64,000 bases of DNA. Source: Limnohabitans sp. Rim47. Lineage in GTDB: Bacteria; Pseudomonadota; Gammaproteobacteria; Burkholderiales; Burkholderiaceae_C. Location of the stretch: assembly GCF_001517545.1 (NCBI RefSeq), contig NZ_FBYA01000001.1, positions 495,268 to 559,267 of the forward strand. Direction: 5' to 3'. Below are positions 15,617 to 22,708 of this stretch, piece after piece. Numbering within the stretch: position 1 is the stretch's first letter; the number at the start of each line of letters is the position of its first letter. A program made the position numbers and the translations under genes. The notes beneath the pieces were generated by a model. The model was not told the origin of the DNA, searched no databases, and saw nothing but the letters and a program-made list of their open reading frames with translations.

Positions 15617-16444
15617 ATGGCTGTTTTTTCAGATCCCTTGTTGATTACTGTGGCGCCCAACGGCGCTTACAAGCAGCGAACTGACCATGCTGCTCTGCCC
15701 ATGACGCCTGCCGAGTTGGGTCAGACGGCCAAACACTGCCTCGATGCCGGTGCGGCGATGGTGCACATGCACATCCGTGATGCGCAAGGCCGCCACAGCC
15801 TGGACGTGCAGGGTTACCGTGATGCGCAACAGGCAGTCAAAGCGGCGGTTGGCGATGAGTTGATCATCCAGGTCACCAGCGAAGCGGCCCGTGTGTACCA
15901 AGCCCCCGAGCAAATCGCCATGGTCACCGCGCTCAAGCCCGAAGCCGTCTCGGTGGGCCTGCGCGAGGTGGACCAACCCGAGATCGGCGAAGCCGGTTTG
16001 TCCCGATTTTTTGGCTGGCTGGCCCAAGAACGCGTGATGACCCAGGTCATCGTTTATGACGTGACCGACCTGCAACGTTGGCAAGCCCTGCGTGCGCAAG
16101 GCGTGATTCCCGATGCGCCTTGGTCGCTCTTGTTTGTACTTGGCCGCTATTCGGTCGGCCAAACCTCAGAGCCCAAAGACCTGCTGCCTTTTGTGCTGGC
16201 CCACACAGGTCGCGAGCCGTGGTCGATGTGCGCCTTTGGCGCGGGAGAACACGCCTGTGCCACCACTGCGGTCGCGCTGGGTGGGCATGCGCGTGTGGGC
16301 TTTGAGAACAATCTGTTGCTCAAAAATGGGGAAATTGCCCCCGACAATGCAGCCTTGGTGCGCCAGGTGGCCGACTCTGCACGCGTGTTGGGCCGCAGCC
16401 TCTGCACCGCTCAACAAGCACGTGAAGCTTTTTTTGCCTGTTAA
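15617..16444 (+). CDS. Beta-keto acid cleavage enzyme (BKACE, DUF849)
   Basis: BKACE enzymes are Zn-dependent TIM barrels that condense a beta-keto acid with acetyl-CoA, releasing acetoacetate and the shorter acyl-CoA. Known substrates include 3-keto-5-aminohexanoate and dehydrocarnitine. The 275-aa product shows the opening ITVAPNGAY strand, the Zn ligands His50 and His52 in VHMHIRD, the QVTSEAARVY and EAVSVGLREVD strands, and the C-terminal GHARVGFENNLLLKNGEIAPDNA segment with Arg and Glu typical of the active site. SD AAAGG is 8 bp before the ATG. Its neighbours supply oxidation (the 3HCDH-type enzyme) and uptake (Bug receptor). Confidence 0.9.
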   Translation: MAVFSDPLLITVAPNGAYKQRTDHAALPMTPAELGQTAKHCLDAGAAMVHMHIRDAQGRHSLDVQGYRDAQQAVKAAVGDELIIQVTSEAARVYQAPEQIAMVTALKPEAVSVGLREVDQPEIGEAGLSRFFGWLAQERVMTQVIVYDVTDLQRWQALRAQGVIPDAPWSLLFVLGRYSVGQTSEPKDLLPFVLAHTGREPWSMCAFGAGEHACATTAVALGGHARVGFENNLLLKNGEIAPDNAALVRQVADSARVLGRSLCTAQQAREAFFAC

Positions 16445-16481
16445 ACCATTCAAACAATTTAAACCAACCGGAGACCACCCC

Positions 16482-17462
16482 ATGAAACGCAGCACCTTTG
16501 TCACGGCACTGTCCGTAGCACTTTTAAGCGCCATTACCTTGCCTGCCCTGGCACAAGACAATTACCCAAGCAAGACCATCCGCTTTGTGGTGCCTTACCC
16601 ACCGGGTGGTCCCACCGATTTGATGGCCCGCATGTTGCAAAGCGAATTGAGCTCGCGCTTGGGCGTCACGGTGGTGGTCGACAACAAAGGCGGCGCTGGC
16701 GGCAACTTGGGCAGCGCTGAGGTGGCCAAACAAGCGCCAGCAGATGGCTACACTTTGTTGTTGGCGGCCAGTGGTCCTATGGCCGTCAACCCTTCGCTGT
16801 TTCGCAACATGCCCTTCGAGCCCTTGACCGATCTGACGCCCGTGATTCAGATCTCGTCTTTCCCATTGGTGCTCGAAGTTCACCCGTCTTTGGGCGTTAA
16901 AACGGTCAAGGAACTGGTGGCTTTGGCCCAAAAGTCCGACAGCAAGCTCTCGTTTGCTTCGGCCGGCAACGGCACACCTCAGCATCTGGCGGGCGAAATA
17001 TTCAACACCCAAATGGGCGTGAAGATTGCCCACATTCCTTATCGTGGCGCAGGCCCGGCGCTCAATGACTTGTTGGGTGGACAGGTGCAGGTCATGTTTG
17101 ATGTGTTGGGCAGCAGCTTGCCGCACATTCAGGGTGGCCGCCTGCAGCCTTTGGCGGTCACTTCGGCTAAGCGCCATGCGTCTTTGCCCAACGTCCCCAC
17201 GATGGTTGAGGCCGGCATTGCCGGTTATGAGTTCACCGCCTGGCATGGGGTCGCAGTGCGTGCAGGCACGCCAGCGCCGATTGTTCAAAAGCTCAACGCC
17301 ACCATGAACGCAATCTTCAACGATGCCGAGTTCAAGAAAAAGTGGGAAGCGATCGGCACGCCCGTGGTGGGCGGAACGCCTCAGCAATTTGCCGACCTCA
17401 TTCGCAAAGACAGCACCCGTTTGGGACTGATCGTCAAGAACGCGGGCGTGACGCTGGACTGA
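16482..17462 (+). CDS. Bug/TctC family periplasmic receptor, LysR-linked operon
   Basis: Third Bug receptor of the window, 326 aa. I chose the ATG at 16482: GGAGA lies 7 nt upstream and a standard signal peptide follows (MKRSTFVTALSVALLSAITLPALAQ), while the longer upstream frame merely runs through BKACE. It has the family strand PSKTIRFVVPYPPGGPTDLMARM, the VDNKGGAGGNLG loop and the WHGVAVRAGTPAPIV segment. No transporter membrane subunits are adjacent. Probably an orphan receptor that uses a TctAB pair encoded elsewhere, for the beta-hydroxy acid degraded by the two upstream enzymes. Confidence 0.92.
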   Translation: MKRSTFVTALSVALLSAITLPALAQDNYPSKTIRFVVPYPPGGPTDLMARMLQSELSSRLGVTVVVDNKGGAGGNLGSAEVAKQAPADGYTLLLAASGPMAVNPSLFRNMPFEPLTDLTPVIQISSFPLVLEVHPSLGVKTVKELVALAQKSDSKLSFASAGNGTPQHLAGEIFNTQMGVKIAHIPYRGAGPALNDLLGGQVQVMFDVLGSSLPHIQGGRLQPLAVTSAKRHASLPNVPTMVEAGIAGYEFTAWHGVAVRAGTPAPIVQKLNATMNAIFNDAEFKKKWEAIGTPVVGGTPQQFADLIRKDSTRLGLIVKNAGVTLD

Positions 17463-17639
17463 CCGGACGGGCTGAGGCGGGATTGGCTGGGCCGAGTGTT
17501 CGGCTGGCCCCCGAGGGGATGCGGGAAAGGCTTTTTCAACCAGCCACAGCGGCAGCCGCTACACTGGCGAGCCTTTGTGCAAAGCAGCGCGTTGAACCTG
17601 CCCGATTGACCTCGGGCTTCCTTCTTTTTTTGATTGCCC

Positions 17640-18227
17640 ATGAAATTCAAAATGTCCGAGAAGTCGCTGTTTGCGGCTTTGTTGCGAGCCCCTTGGTGGG
17701 TGAGTTTTTTGGTGATGCTGGCCGTGGCTTTGGTGGCCGGGGCTTTGCTGCCCGAGGCCTACAAAACAGCGGGCATGCTGGGGGCGTTTCCGTTTTTGGT
17801 GATCGGTGTCATGGCCGCGTGGCGGCAAAGAAACGCCATATCGGCGAGCCGCATCCAGGAACTGCTTGAGCAGGCCAGAGGCATGGGGTGGCGTGATTTT
17901 TCAGTGCGGGTGGAAGAAGCGTTGCGTCAACAGGGCTTTGTGGTCGCTCGCCTGACCGATAGCCCGGCTGATTTTCAGATCGAAAAAAATGGCCGTGTCA
18001 CTTTGGTCAGCGCCAAGCGCTGGAAAGCTGCCACCGTGGGTGCCGAGCACCTGCGCGAACTGCTGGCCGCCCGAGAAAGTCGGGATGCTTTTTCGTGCAC
18101 CTGCATGAGTCTGGGCACCTTCAGCCAAGCCGCGATCGATTTGGCCCAGCAAAGCCCCATGCAACTGCTGGGGCCTGCCAACATCGCACAACTCCTGCAC
18201 GACGGAGCCAAAGCCCTCAAGCCCTGA
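17640..18227 (+). CDS. Membrane-anchored Mrr-like restriction endonuclease-fold protein
   Basis: A 195-aa protein with two N-terminal transmembrane helices (about residues 14-55) followed by a cytosolic Mrr_cat-type PD-(D/E)xK domain (about 80-190). The domain shows GFVVARLTDSPADFQIEKNG with the metal Asp, then VSAKRWKAATVGAEHLREL, where the normal Q-x-K reads S-A-K (Lys kept, Gln lost). It ends with the CTCMSLGTFSQAAIDLA and LLGPANIAQLL strands typical of Mrr homologues. The ATG at 17640 is preferred over a TTG two codons earlier. Could be a DNA nuclease acting near the membrane or a degenerate relative. It has no modification partner here. Confidence 0.72.
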   Translation: MKFKMSEKSLFAALLRAPWWVSFLVMLAVALVAGALLPEAYKTAGMLGAFPFLVIGVMAAWRQRNAISASRIQELLEQARGMGWRDFSVRVEEALRQQGFVVARLTDSPADFQIEKNGRVTLVSAKRWKAATVGAEHLRELLAARESRDAFSCTCMSLGTFSQAAIDLAQQSPMQLLGPANIAQLLHDGAKALKP

Positions 18228-18283
18228 AGCTCGGGCAGCCCGCTTGCGCCTTGGCGCTCTCTTTTTGGTTTTCAAGGAATTTC

Positions 18284-18652
18284 ATGACTCGACCTCTTCT
18301 TGGCGAATCGGCCATCCATCCTGCTGTCCGCCAACGCATTGCCGAACACCACTTGTCCGTCATACAACAGGTGCAAACGGCCATCGGACTGCACCCCGTG
18401 GTGGTGGTGGGGTTGTCGGGTAACCCGTTTGTGGGTAAAGCGCGCAAAGCGCTGGCCGCAGCCGGTGTGGCGCACGAATACATCGAGTTTGGCAGTTACT
18501 TCTCGCAGTGGCGTTTGCGCAATGCCCTGAAGATGTGGACGGGCTGGCCAACGTTTCCGATGGTTTTTGTTCGGGGCACCTTGGTCGGCGGGGCCGATGA
18601 TCTGCGCCGCCTGATCGACAGCGGCGAACTCAAGACCTTGTTGCAAGCCTGA
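18284..18652 (+). CDS. Glutaredoxin-fold protein without cysteines
   Basis: The 122-aa product matches the monothiol glutaredoxin (Grx4/GrxD) fold: VVVVGLSGNPFVGKARKAL as the first strand and active-site helix, IEFGSYFSQWRLRNALKMWTGWPTFPMVFV with the cis-Pro loop (T-F-P, residues 90-92), then GTLVGGADDLRRL with the Gly-Gly glutathione-site turn. The CxxC/CGFS position is N-P-F-V (47-50), and there is no Cys anywhere in the protein. It therefore cannot do thiol exchange or bind Fe-S as a glutaredoxin does. It could be a binding or scaffold protein. The next gene starts 5 bp downstream. Confidence 0.75.
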   Translation: MTRPLLGESAIHPAVRQRIAEHHLSVIQQVQTAIGLHPVVVVGLSGNPFVGKARKALAAAGVAHEYIEFGSYFSQWRLRNALKMWTGWPTFPMVFVRGTLVGGADDLRRLIDSGELKTLLQA

Positions 18653-18657
18653 GCGCG

Positions 18658-19017
18658 ATGGCGTCCCCTGAAAAGCCCGAGTTGTGGCGCACAGAGGTTG
18701 GCGATGCAGTGGCCGTGCTCCATATTCCGGGTGCATTGAAGCGCGCACGCACCTTTGACATCGATGTCAGCCTGCTGGTGCGTGTGCCAGAGGACAAATC
18801 AGAGGCGTGGCATGCGCTGACTTTGGAGGTTGACGGCAAGCGGCAATGGCATCGGCGCATCGCCAGCAGCTGTCCGGGCCAGACCGATGGGCTGGACTAC
18901 CACTGCCGTGTCGTGCTCGAAGCAGGTCCGTCTCTGCGCATCCGCGCTGTGGCGGGTACTCGGGGCGCTGTGGTGCAGCGCCTGCAGATCGAAGCCCGCG
19001 AAGACCAGCCGTCTTAG
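18658..19017 (+). CDS. Hypothetical protein, 119 aa, co-transcribed with the glutaredoxin-like gene
   Basis: No family recognised. A soluble protein with no signal peptide or membrane segment and an alternating pattern that suggests a beta-rich fold (VAVLHIPGAL, FDIDVSLLVRV, WHALTLEVDGKRQWHRRI, YHCRVVLEAG, LRIRAVAGTRG, VVQRLQIEARED). This resembles a small beta-sandwich. It follows the glutaredoxin-like gene by 5 bp and faces the convergent flavin reductase gene 11 bp away. It is likely real: codon use matches its neighbours and the frame is tightly packed. Confidence 0.55.
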   Translation: MASPEKPELWRTEVGDAVAVLHIPGALKRARTFDIDVSLLVRVPEDKSEAWHALTLEVDGKRQWHRRIASSCPGQTDGLDYHCRVVLEAGPSLRIRAVAGTRGAVVQRLQIEAREDQPS

Positions 19018-19028
19018 CCCATGGCGTT

Positions 19029-19664
19029 TCACTTGGGCAGGTCGCGTGCACCGCTTTCGGGGCGGACCATCTTGAACAGCTGCTCTGGCCCGATGCTGAA
19101 GTAATCCGCCGCACCACCCCCGCGCAAAATATGCCCTGCATTGGCCGTGTCATAAACCCCGGCCTTGAGCAAGCGCTGGTCAATGTGGACGCCCACCACC
19201 TGTCCAAACACCATCCAAGTATCGATTTTCTGGCCTTGCAGGTCTTGCAGTTGCAAGATCTGTGTGCAGCGGCACTCAAAGCTCACCGGGCTTTGCGCCA
19301 CACGCGGCACGCCCACCACCCGTGAAGCCTCGGGCGTCAGGCCCGCCAGATCAAACTCGCTCACCTCGGGCGGCACCGCCTCGCAGGTCTGGTTCATCAC
19401 CTCGGCCAAATCTCGTGTGACCAAGTTCCAGACAAACTCGCCCGTGGCCTCGATGTTGTTCAGCGAATCTTTGCGCCCGATGCTCGAAAATCCGATCACG
19501 GGCGGCACGTAATTGAAGGCACTGAAAAAGCTGTACGGGGCCAGGTTCAGAACGCCACTGGCGCTGTGGCTCGACACCCAACCAATAGGGCGGGGGCCAA
19601 CGATGGCGTTGAACGGATCGTGCTTGAGGCCGTGGCCTAGATGGGGTTCGTAAAAGTGCATCAT
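19029..19664 (-). CDS. Flavin reductase-like (FMN-binding split barrel) family protein
   Basis: A 211-aa member of the flavoprotein-reductase split-barrel family, which binds FMN and typically reduces flavin for monooxygenases or acts on quinones. Seen: YEPHLGHGLKHDPFNAIVGPRPIGWVSS at the N-terminus, LAPYSFFSAFNYVPPVIGFSSIGRKDSLNNIEATGEFVWNLV, and a C-terminal VGVHIDQRLLKAGVYDT stretch. All are family hallmarks. The start is set by homology at ATG 19664 (or the adjacent ATG 19661). A strong intrinsic terminator ends only about 12 bp upstream and no clear Shine-Dalgarno is seen, so its own transcript may depend on read-through. Confidence 0.85.
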   Translation of the reverse strand: MMHFYEPHLGHGLKHDPFNAIVGPRPIGWVSSHSASGVLNLAPYSFFSAFNYVPPVIGFSSIGRKDSLNNIEATGEFVWNLVTRDLAEVMNQTCEAVPPEVSEFDLAGLTPEASRVVGVPRVAQSPVSFECRCTQILQLQDLQGQKIDTWMVFGQVVGVHIDQRLLKAGVYDTANAGHILRGGGAADYFSIGPEQLFKMVRPESGARDLPK

Positions 19665-19675
19665 GGTCGAGGTGT

Positions 19676-19698
19676 AAAAAAACCCCTCAAGAGGGGTT
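19676..19698 (-). terminator. Rho-independent terminator after the 50-aa peptide gene
   Basis: On the minus strand AACCCCTC-TT-GAGGGGTT forms an 8-bp hairpin immediately followed by five or more T (stem 19681-19698, T-run at 19676-19680). It lies 22 bp after the stop of the 50-aa gene and 12 bp before the flavin reductase start. On the plus strand there is no T-run after the stem, so it works mainly for the minus strand. Confidence 0.85.
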
Positions 19699-19719
19699 GG
19701 GCTCAGAGTGCAAGAAGGA

Positions 19720-19872
19720 TCACTTCTTGACGCAGGCTGAATTGGTTTCGTTTTCTTTTTTGGAGCAGTCGACTTTTTTGTCGTCCATCTTGCCACCGCC
19801 ATGGCTGCCAGCGAAGGAAGGCATGGACACCAACATGAAAGCGGAAACGAGAGCGGTCATCACGATTTTCAT
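19720..19872 (-). CDS. Small secreted Cys-containing peptide, 50 aa
   Basis: A 50-aa product with a clear signal peptide (MKIVMTALVSAFMLVSMPSFA, cleavage about residue 21). The mature part is about 29 residues, charged and Lys-rich (GSHGGGKMDDKKVDCSKKE..., ending in SACVKK) with two cysteines. They may form a disulfide in the periplasm. The start is the internal ATG at 19872, with GGTG at a suitable distance upstream. It has its own intrinsic terminator, which supports expression as a single gene. Family not recognised; function unknown. Confidence 0.65.
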   Translation of the reverse strand: MKIVMTALVSAFMLVSMPSFAGSHGGGKMDDKKVDCSKKENETNSACVKK

Positions 19873-19976
19873 AGAAACACCTTCAGGGAATGAGGTTGAT
19901 AAAAGAGGCCAGAATGTCGTATCGGTTTGAACCAACACCATTACATCCTATCAAGCATCAAAGGCACACGTCGAAC

Positions 19977-21230
19977 ATGGACAAAAGTCAGACGCCCGAA
20001 AAATTACACACGCCGGCCATCTTTTTCCTCGGTATCGCCTGCGGTCTGGGTGTTCTGGCGGCGGCTTCGCCTGTCGCAGCGCAAGAGCGGTTTTTGCCCG
20101 CCGCGTCTGCGGTTGTTTTGTCTTCTTCGGTGCACGCTCAGGGCGGACGTCAGGCGGCCTTGCGCTCCCTTGATCTGGCTTGGCGGGCCCAACCCCAAGA
20201 ATTGAATGCCGCACTGCCCTATGCCCGAGCCGTGTTTACCCTGGGCCTGACCGAAGGCGATTTGCGCTGGTTCGGTTCGGCCAAGGCGGCGCTGTCGCCG
20301 TGGTGGACGGCCGCTGATTTGCCGGCCGACGGGTATTTTTTGCGGGGCCTGATCAAGCAAGGCTTTCACGCTTTCGATGTCGGCTTGCAGGACATCGACC
20401 GCGCCATTGCGCTCGAACCCCGGCGTGCCGAATTTTGGTCCTGGCGCTTTGCCCTGCACCTGTTGCTCGCGGACATGGCGTCTGCCCGACAAGACACCGA
20501 TGAGATGGCTCGGCTGTTCGGGGCGCAAGAGGCCGATGTGTACCGCGCCGTGTTGCTTTACCGTACCGGTCAGCCGCTGCCTGCCGTTCAGATGCTGACC
20601 CGGGCGATGCGATCACCCGACAACCAGGACGCGTCTTCGCAAGACTGGCTGGGTTTTCATCTTGGCGAGGCACACCGCGTGGCCGGCCAGCCCGCGCAGG
20701 CTATCACTCTGTGGGGACAACGGCTCAAAGCCAGCCCGCAGTCGCATCTGATCCGGCTTTCGCTGGCTGAGCTGTTCAACCAGCAAGGCCAATATGCACA
20801 GGCCAAATCCACCGCCTTGTACAAGGCCGACATCGGCAGCCTGACCGATGCGCTGCTCATGCAGGCCCTGCTGGCCAGCCGGGGCCTGAAAGACCCGGAT
20901 GAGGCCCGGTTGGCCAGCCAGATGACGGCGCGTTTGCAGTCGCAAGCCCTGCGACAGGAGTCGTTGATTGAGCGCCCCAAATTGATTCACCAGATTGCCT
21001 ACGGTCAGGATGTGGCGACAGGCCTCGCCTTGTCCATCGAGAACTGGCGGCTGCAAAAAGAACCGCCTGATGCGGTTTTGTTTGTGCAGGCTGCGCTTGC
21101 ACTGGGCCAGGCCCGAGCCGCCGAGCCCGTGCTGGCCTGGGCTAAAAAAACAGGCTACACCGACCCGCAACTGGGTCCGCTGATGCAGCAACTCCAATCG
21201 CACCCGAGCTGGACAGGCGGTCGCTCATGA
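19977..21230 (+). CDS. Exported TPR-like helical repeat protein
   Basis: A 417-aa protein from ATG 19977. A hydrophobic segment (IFFLGIACGLGVLAAASPVAAQE, about residues 15-38) acts as a signal peptide. The rest is a run of helical hairpins of tetratricopeptide type, such as RQAALRSLDLAWRAQPQELNAALPYARAVFTLG, VGLQDIDRAIALEPRRAEFWSW and HLIRLSLAELFNQQGQYAQAKSTALY. TPR units usually mediate protein contacts. It overlaps the HupE/UreJ-like gene by 4 bp, so the two products probably work together in the envelope. No enzymatic motif seen. Confidence 0.75.
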   Translation: MDKSQTPEKLHTPAIFFLGIACGLGVLAAASPVAAQERFLPAASAVVLSSSVHAQGGRQAALRSLDLAWRAQPQELNAALPYARAVFTLGLTEGDLRWFGSAKAALSPWWTAADLPADGYFLRGLIKQGFHAFDVGLQDIDRAIALEPRRAEFWSWRFALHLLLADMASARQDTDEMARLFGAQEADVYRAVLLYRTGQPLPAVQMLTRAMRSPDNQDASSQDWLGFHLGEAHRVAGQPAQAITLWGQRLKASPQSHLIRLSLAELFNQQGQYAQAKSTALYKADIGSLTDALLMQALLASRGLKDPDEARLASQMTARLQSQALRQESLIERPKLIHQIAYGQDVATGLALSIENWRLQKEPPDAVLFVQAALALGQARAAEPVLAWAKKTGYTDPQLGPLMQQLQSHPSWTGGRS

Positions 21231-22396
21231 TCGCCCGCACAGGGCTCTTGGGTTGGCGTGGCTTGTGCGCGGCGTTGCTGCTCATGACCTTGTGTTGGGC
21301 CCCGGCTGCTGTGGCCCATTCCAGCAGCAACAGCTACCTCTCGCTCACTGCGCCTGACGGGCTGCTGAGCTTGCGTGCCGACATTCACCTGCGTGATGTC
21401 GACCTGATTTTTGACCTCGACCATGACCGGGATGGCCAGGTCACTTGGGGCGAGACCCAAGCGCGCAGCGCCGAGCTGAAAACCTGGCTGGGGCAGGGCA
21501 TCGCCTTGAGCGCATCGGGCCAGGGCTGCACCTTGGGCGATGCCGATCTGCAAGCCAGCCACCATGCCGACGGCATGTACCTGAGTGCGCTGTGGACACC
21601 CGTTTGCATGGGACTGACGGATGTGGCCCAGGCCAGCCTGGCGCTGCGATATGACCTGATCTTTGCGCAAGACAACCTGCACCGGGGCTTGCTGAAAGTG
21701 GATTTGCCCGGCAACCAAAGCAGTGCCTTGCTCAGCCCCGAGCGTCCCGAAGTTCAGGTCAGCGCGGCCGACAGCAGTGCCTGGCGGGTGTTTGGGCGCT
21801 ATGTCATCGAAGGCGTGTGGCACATCTGGATCGGCATTGACCACATCGCCTTCTTGCTCAGTCTGTTGGTGCTGGCCCCCTTGCAGTCTTCACGCCAAAG
21901 GGTGGTGCACTGGCAAGCGGCCAAGCAGGCCCGGCCCGTGGTGCTGGACGTGCTCGCGGTCGTCACCGCCTTCACCGTGGCGCACTCCATCACGCTGGGT
22001 TTGACCATCACCGGCTGGCTCACGCCACCTGCCGATTTGGTGGAGCCGGCCATTGCCTTGTCGGTGGTGCTGGCAGCGCTGAACAACCTGCTGGGTTTCA
22101 GTGCCCTTCAGCGCTGGCGGCTGGCCTTGGTGTTTGGTCTGGTGCATGGCTTTGGCTTTGCAAGCGTGCTGCTCGACCTGGGCTTGCCCACCAGTTCGCT
22201 GCTGGCCGCGTTGGGCGGCTTCAACATCGGTGTGGAACTGGGGCAACTGGCCATTGTGGGCGTGTTTTTGCCCCTGGCCTGGGCGCTGCGCCGAACCCGT
22301 TTTTACCGCTGGGGGGTGGTGACGGGCGGGTCAGTTGTGATTGTCGTGCTGGGTGTGTTCTGGACCCTGCAGCGCATCGGGTGGCTCGGCGGATGA
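21227..22396 (+). CDS. HupE/UreJ_2-like membrane protein with a periplasmic EF-hand domain
   Basis: The 389-aa product has a signal peptide and an N-terminal periplasmic domain (about residues 30-190). This carries a canonical EF-hand calcium loop D-H-D-R-D-G-Q-V-T-W-G-E near residue 65. Next comes the HupE/UreJ_2 membrane domain (about 195-385) with GVWHIWIGIDHIAFLLSLLVLAPL and FGLVHGFGFASVL, whose His/Asp residues are conserved in this Ni/Co-permease-related family. About seven helices. It is translationally coupled to the TPR protein. Probably a metal-related envelope transporter or a Ca-responsive membrane protein; the ligand is not shown by the sequence. Confidence 0.82.
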   Translation: MIARTGLLGWRGLCAALLLMTLCWAPAAVAHSSSNSYLSLTAPDGLLSLRADIHLRDVDLIFDLDHDRDGQVTWGETQARSAELKTWLGQGIALSASGQGCTLGDADLQASHHADGMYLSALWTPVCMGLTDVAQASLALRYDLIFAQDNLHRGLLKVDLPGNQSSALLSPERPEVQVSAADSSAWRVFGRYVIEGVWHIWIGIDHIAFLLSLLVLAPLQSSRQRVVHWQAAKQARPVVLDVLAVVTAFTVAHSITLGLTITGWLTPPADLVEPAIALSVVLAALNNLLGFSALQRWRLALVFGLVHGFGFASVLLDLGLPTSSLLAALGGFNIGVELGQLAIVGVFLPLAWALRRTRFYRWGVVTGGSVVIVVLGVFWTLQRIGWLGG

Positions 22397-22708
22397 CCTG
22401 CAGCGGCCTGCGGTGGGGGGGGGCGCAAGCCGCTGCAAGCTGCAGCCTCATAGCTTGCAGCCCTTGACCCATATGGCATCGCTATCCCCAAACCCCGTGC
22501 CCAAAGCTGTGGATAAGTCCTTGAACAAGTCGTTCAAGCCGCATGCCTGTTAGCTTGGCGGGATGTGCCTAAAAAACAAGCAGTTGTTTTTATCCCGTTC
22601 AGGCTCGTCTGTTGCGCTTTAGCCAGCTGGTTTTGCGGCTATTCTTGTTGCTTCGCACGCACTTTTGTCGCCTTGTTTTTCAGGGTGGATGCCCTGACCG
22701 CTGACCGC
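22397..22708. other. Non-coding region between hupE-like gene and recC
   Basis: 312 bp without a convincing gene. It holds a run of nine G (22415-22423), a 9-bp stem hairpin GCTGCAAGC/GCTTGCAGC (22432-22461, no T-run), one perfect DnaA-box 9-mer TGTGGATAA (22508-22516) and a weak A/T-rich hairpin (22572-22591). The recC promoter should be here but no clear -35/-10 pair stands out. Confidence 0.6.

Noticed and set aside
17463..17639. A terminator after the third Bug gene (GCCGA/TCGGC hairpin near 17490)
   Set aside because: The stem is short and no T-run follows; support is too weak to list as a feature.
22508..22516. An origin of replication signalled by a DnaA box
   Set aside because: A single box with no dnaA, AT-rich unwinding region or box cluster.
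22565..22708. Extending RecC to a GTG at 22565
   Set aside because: The added residues are Cys/Phe-rich and unlike RecC N-termini; ATG 22709 matches the family start.
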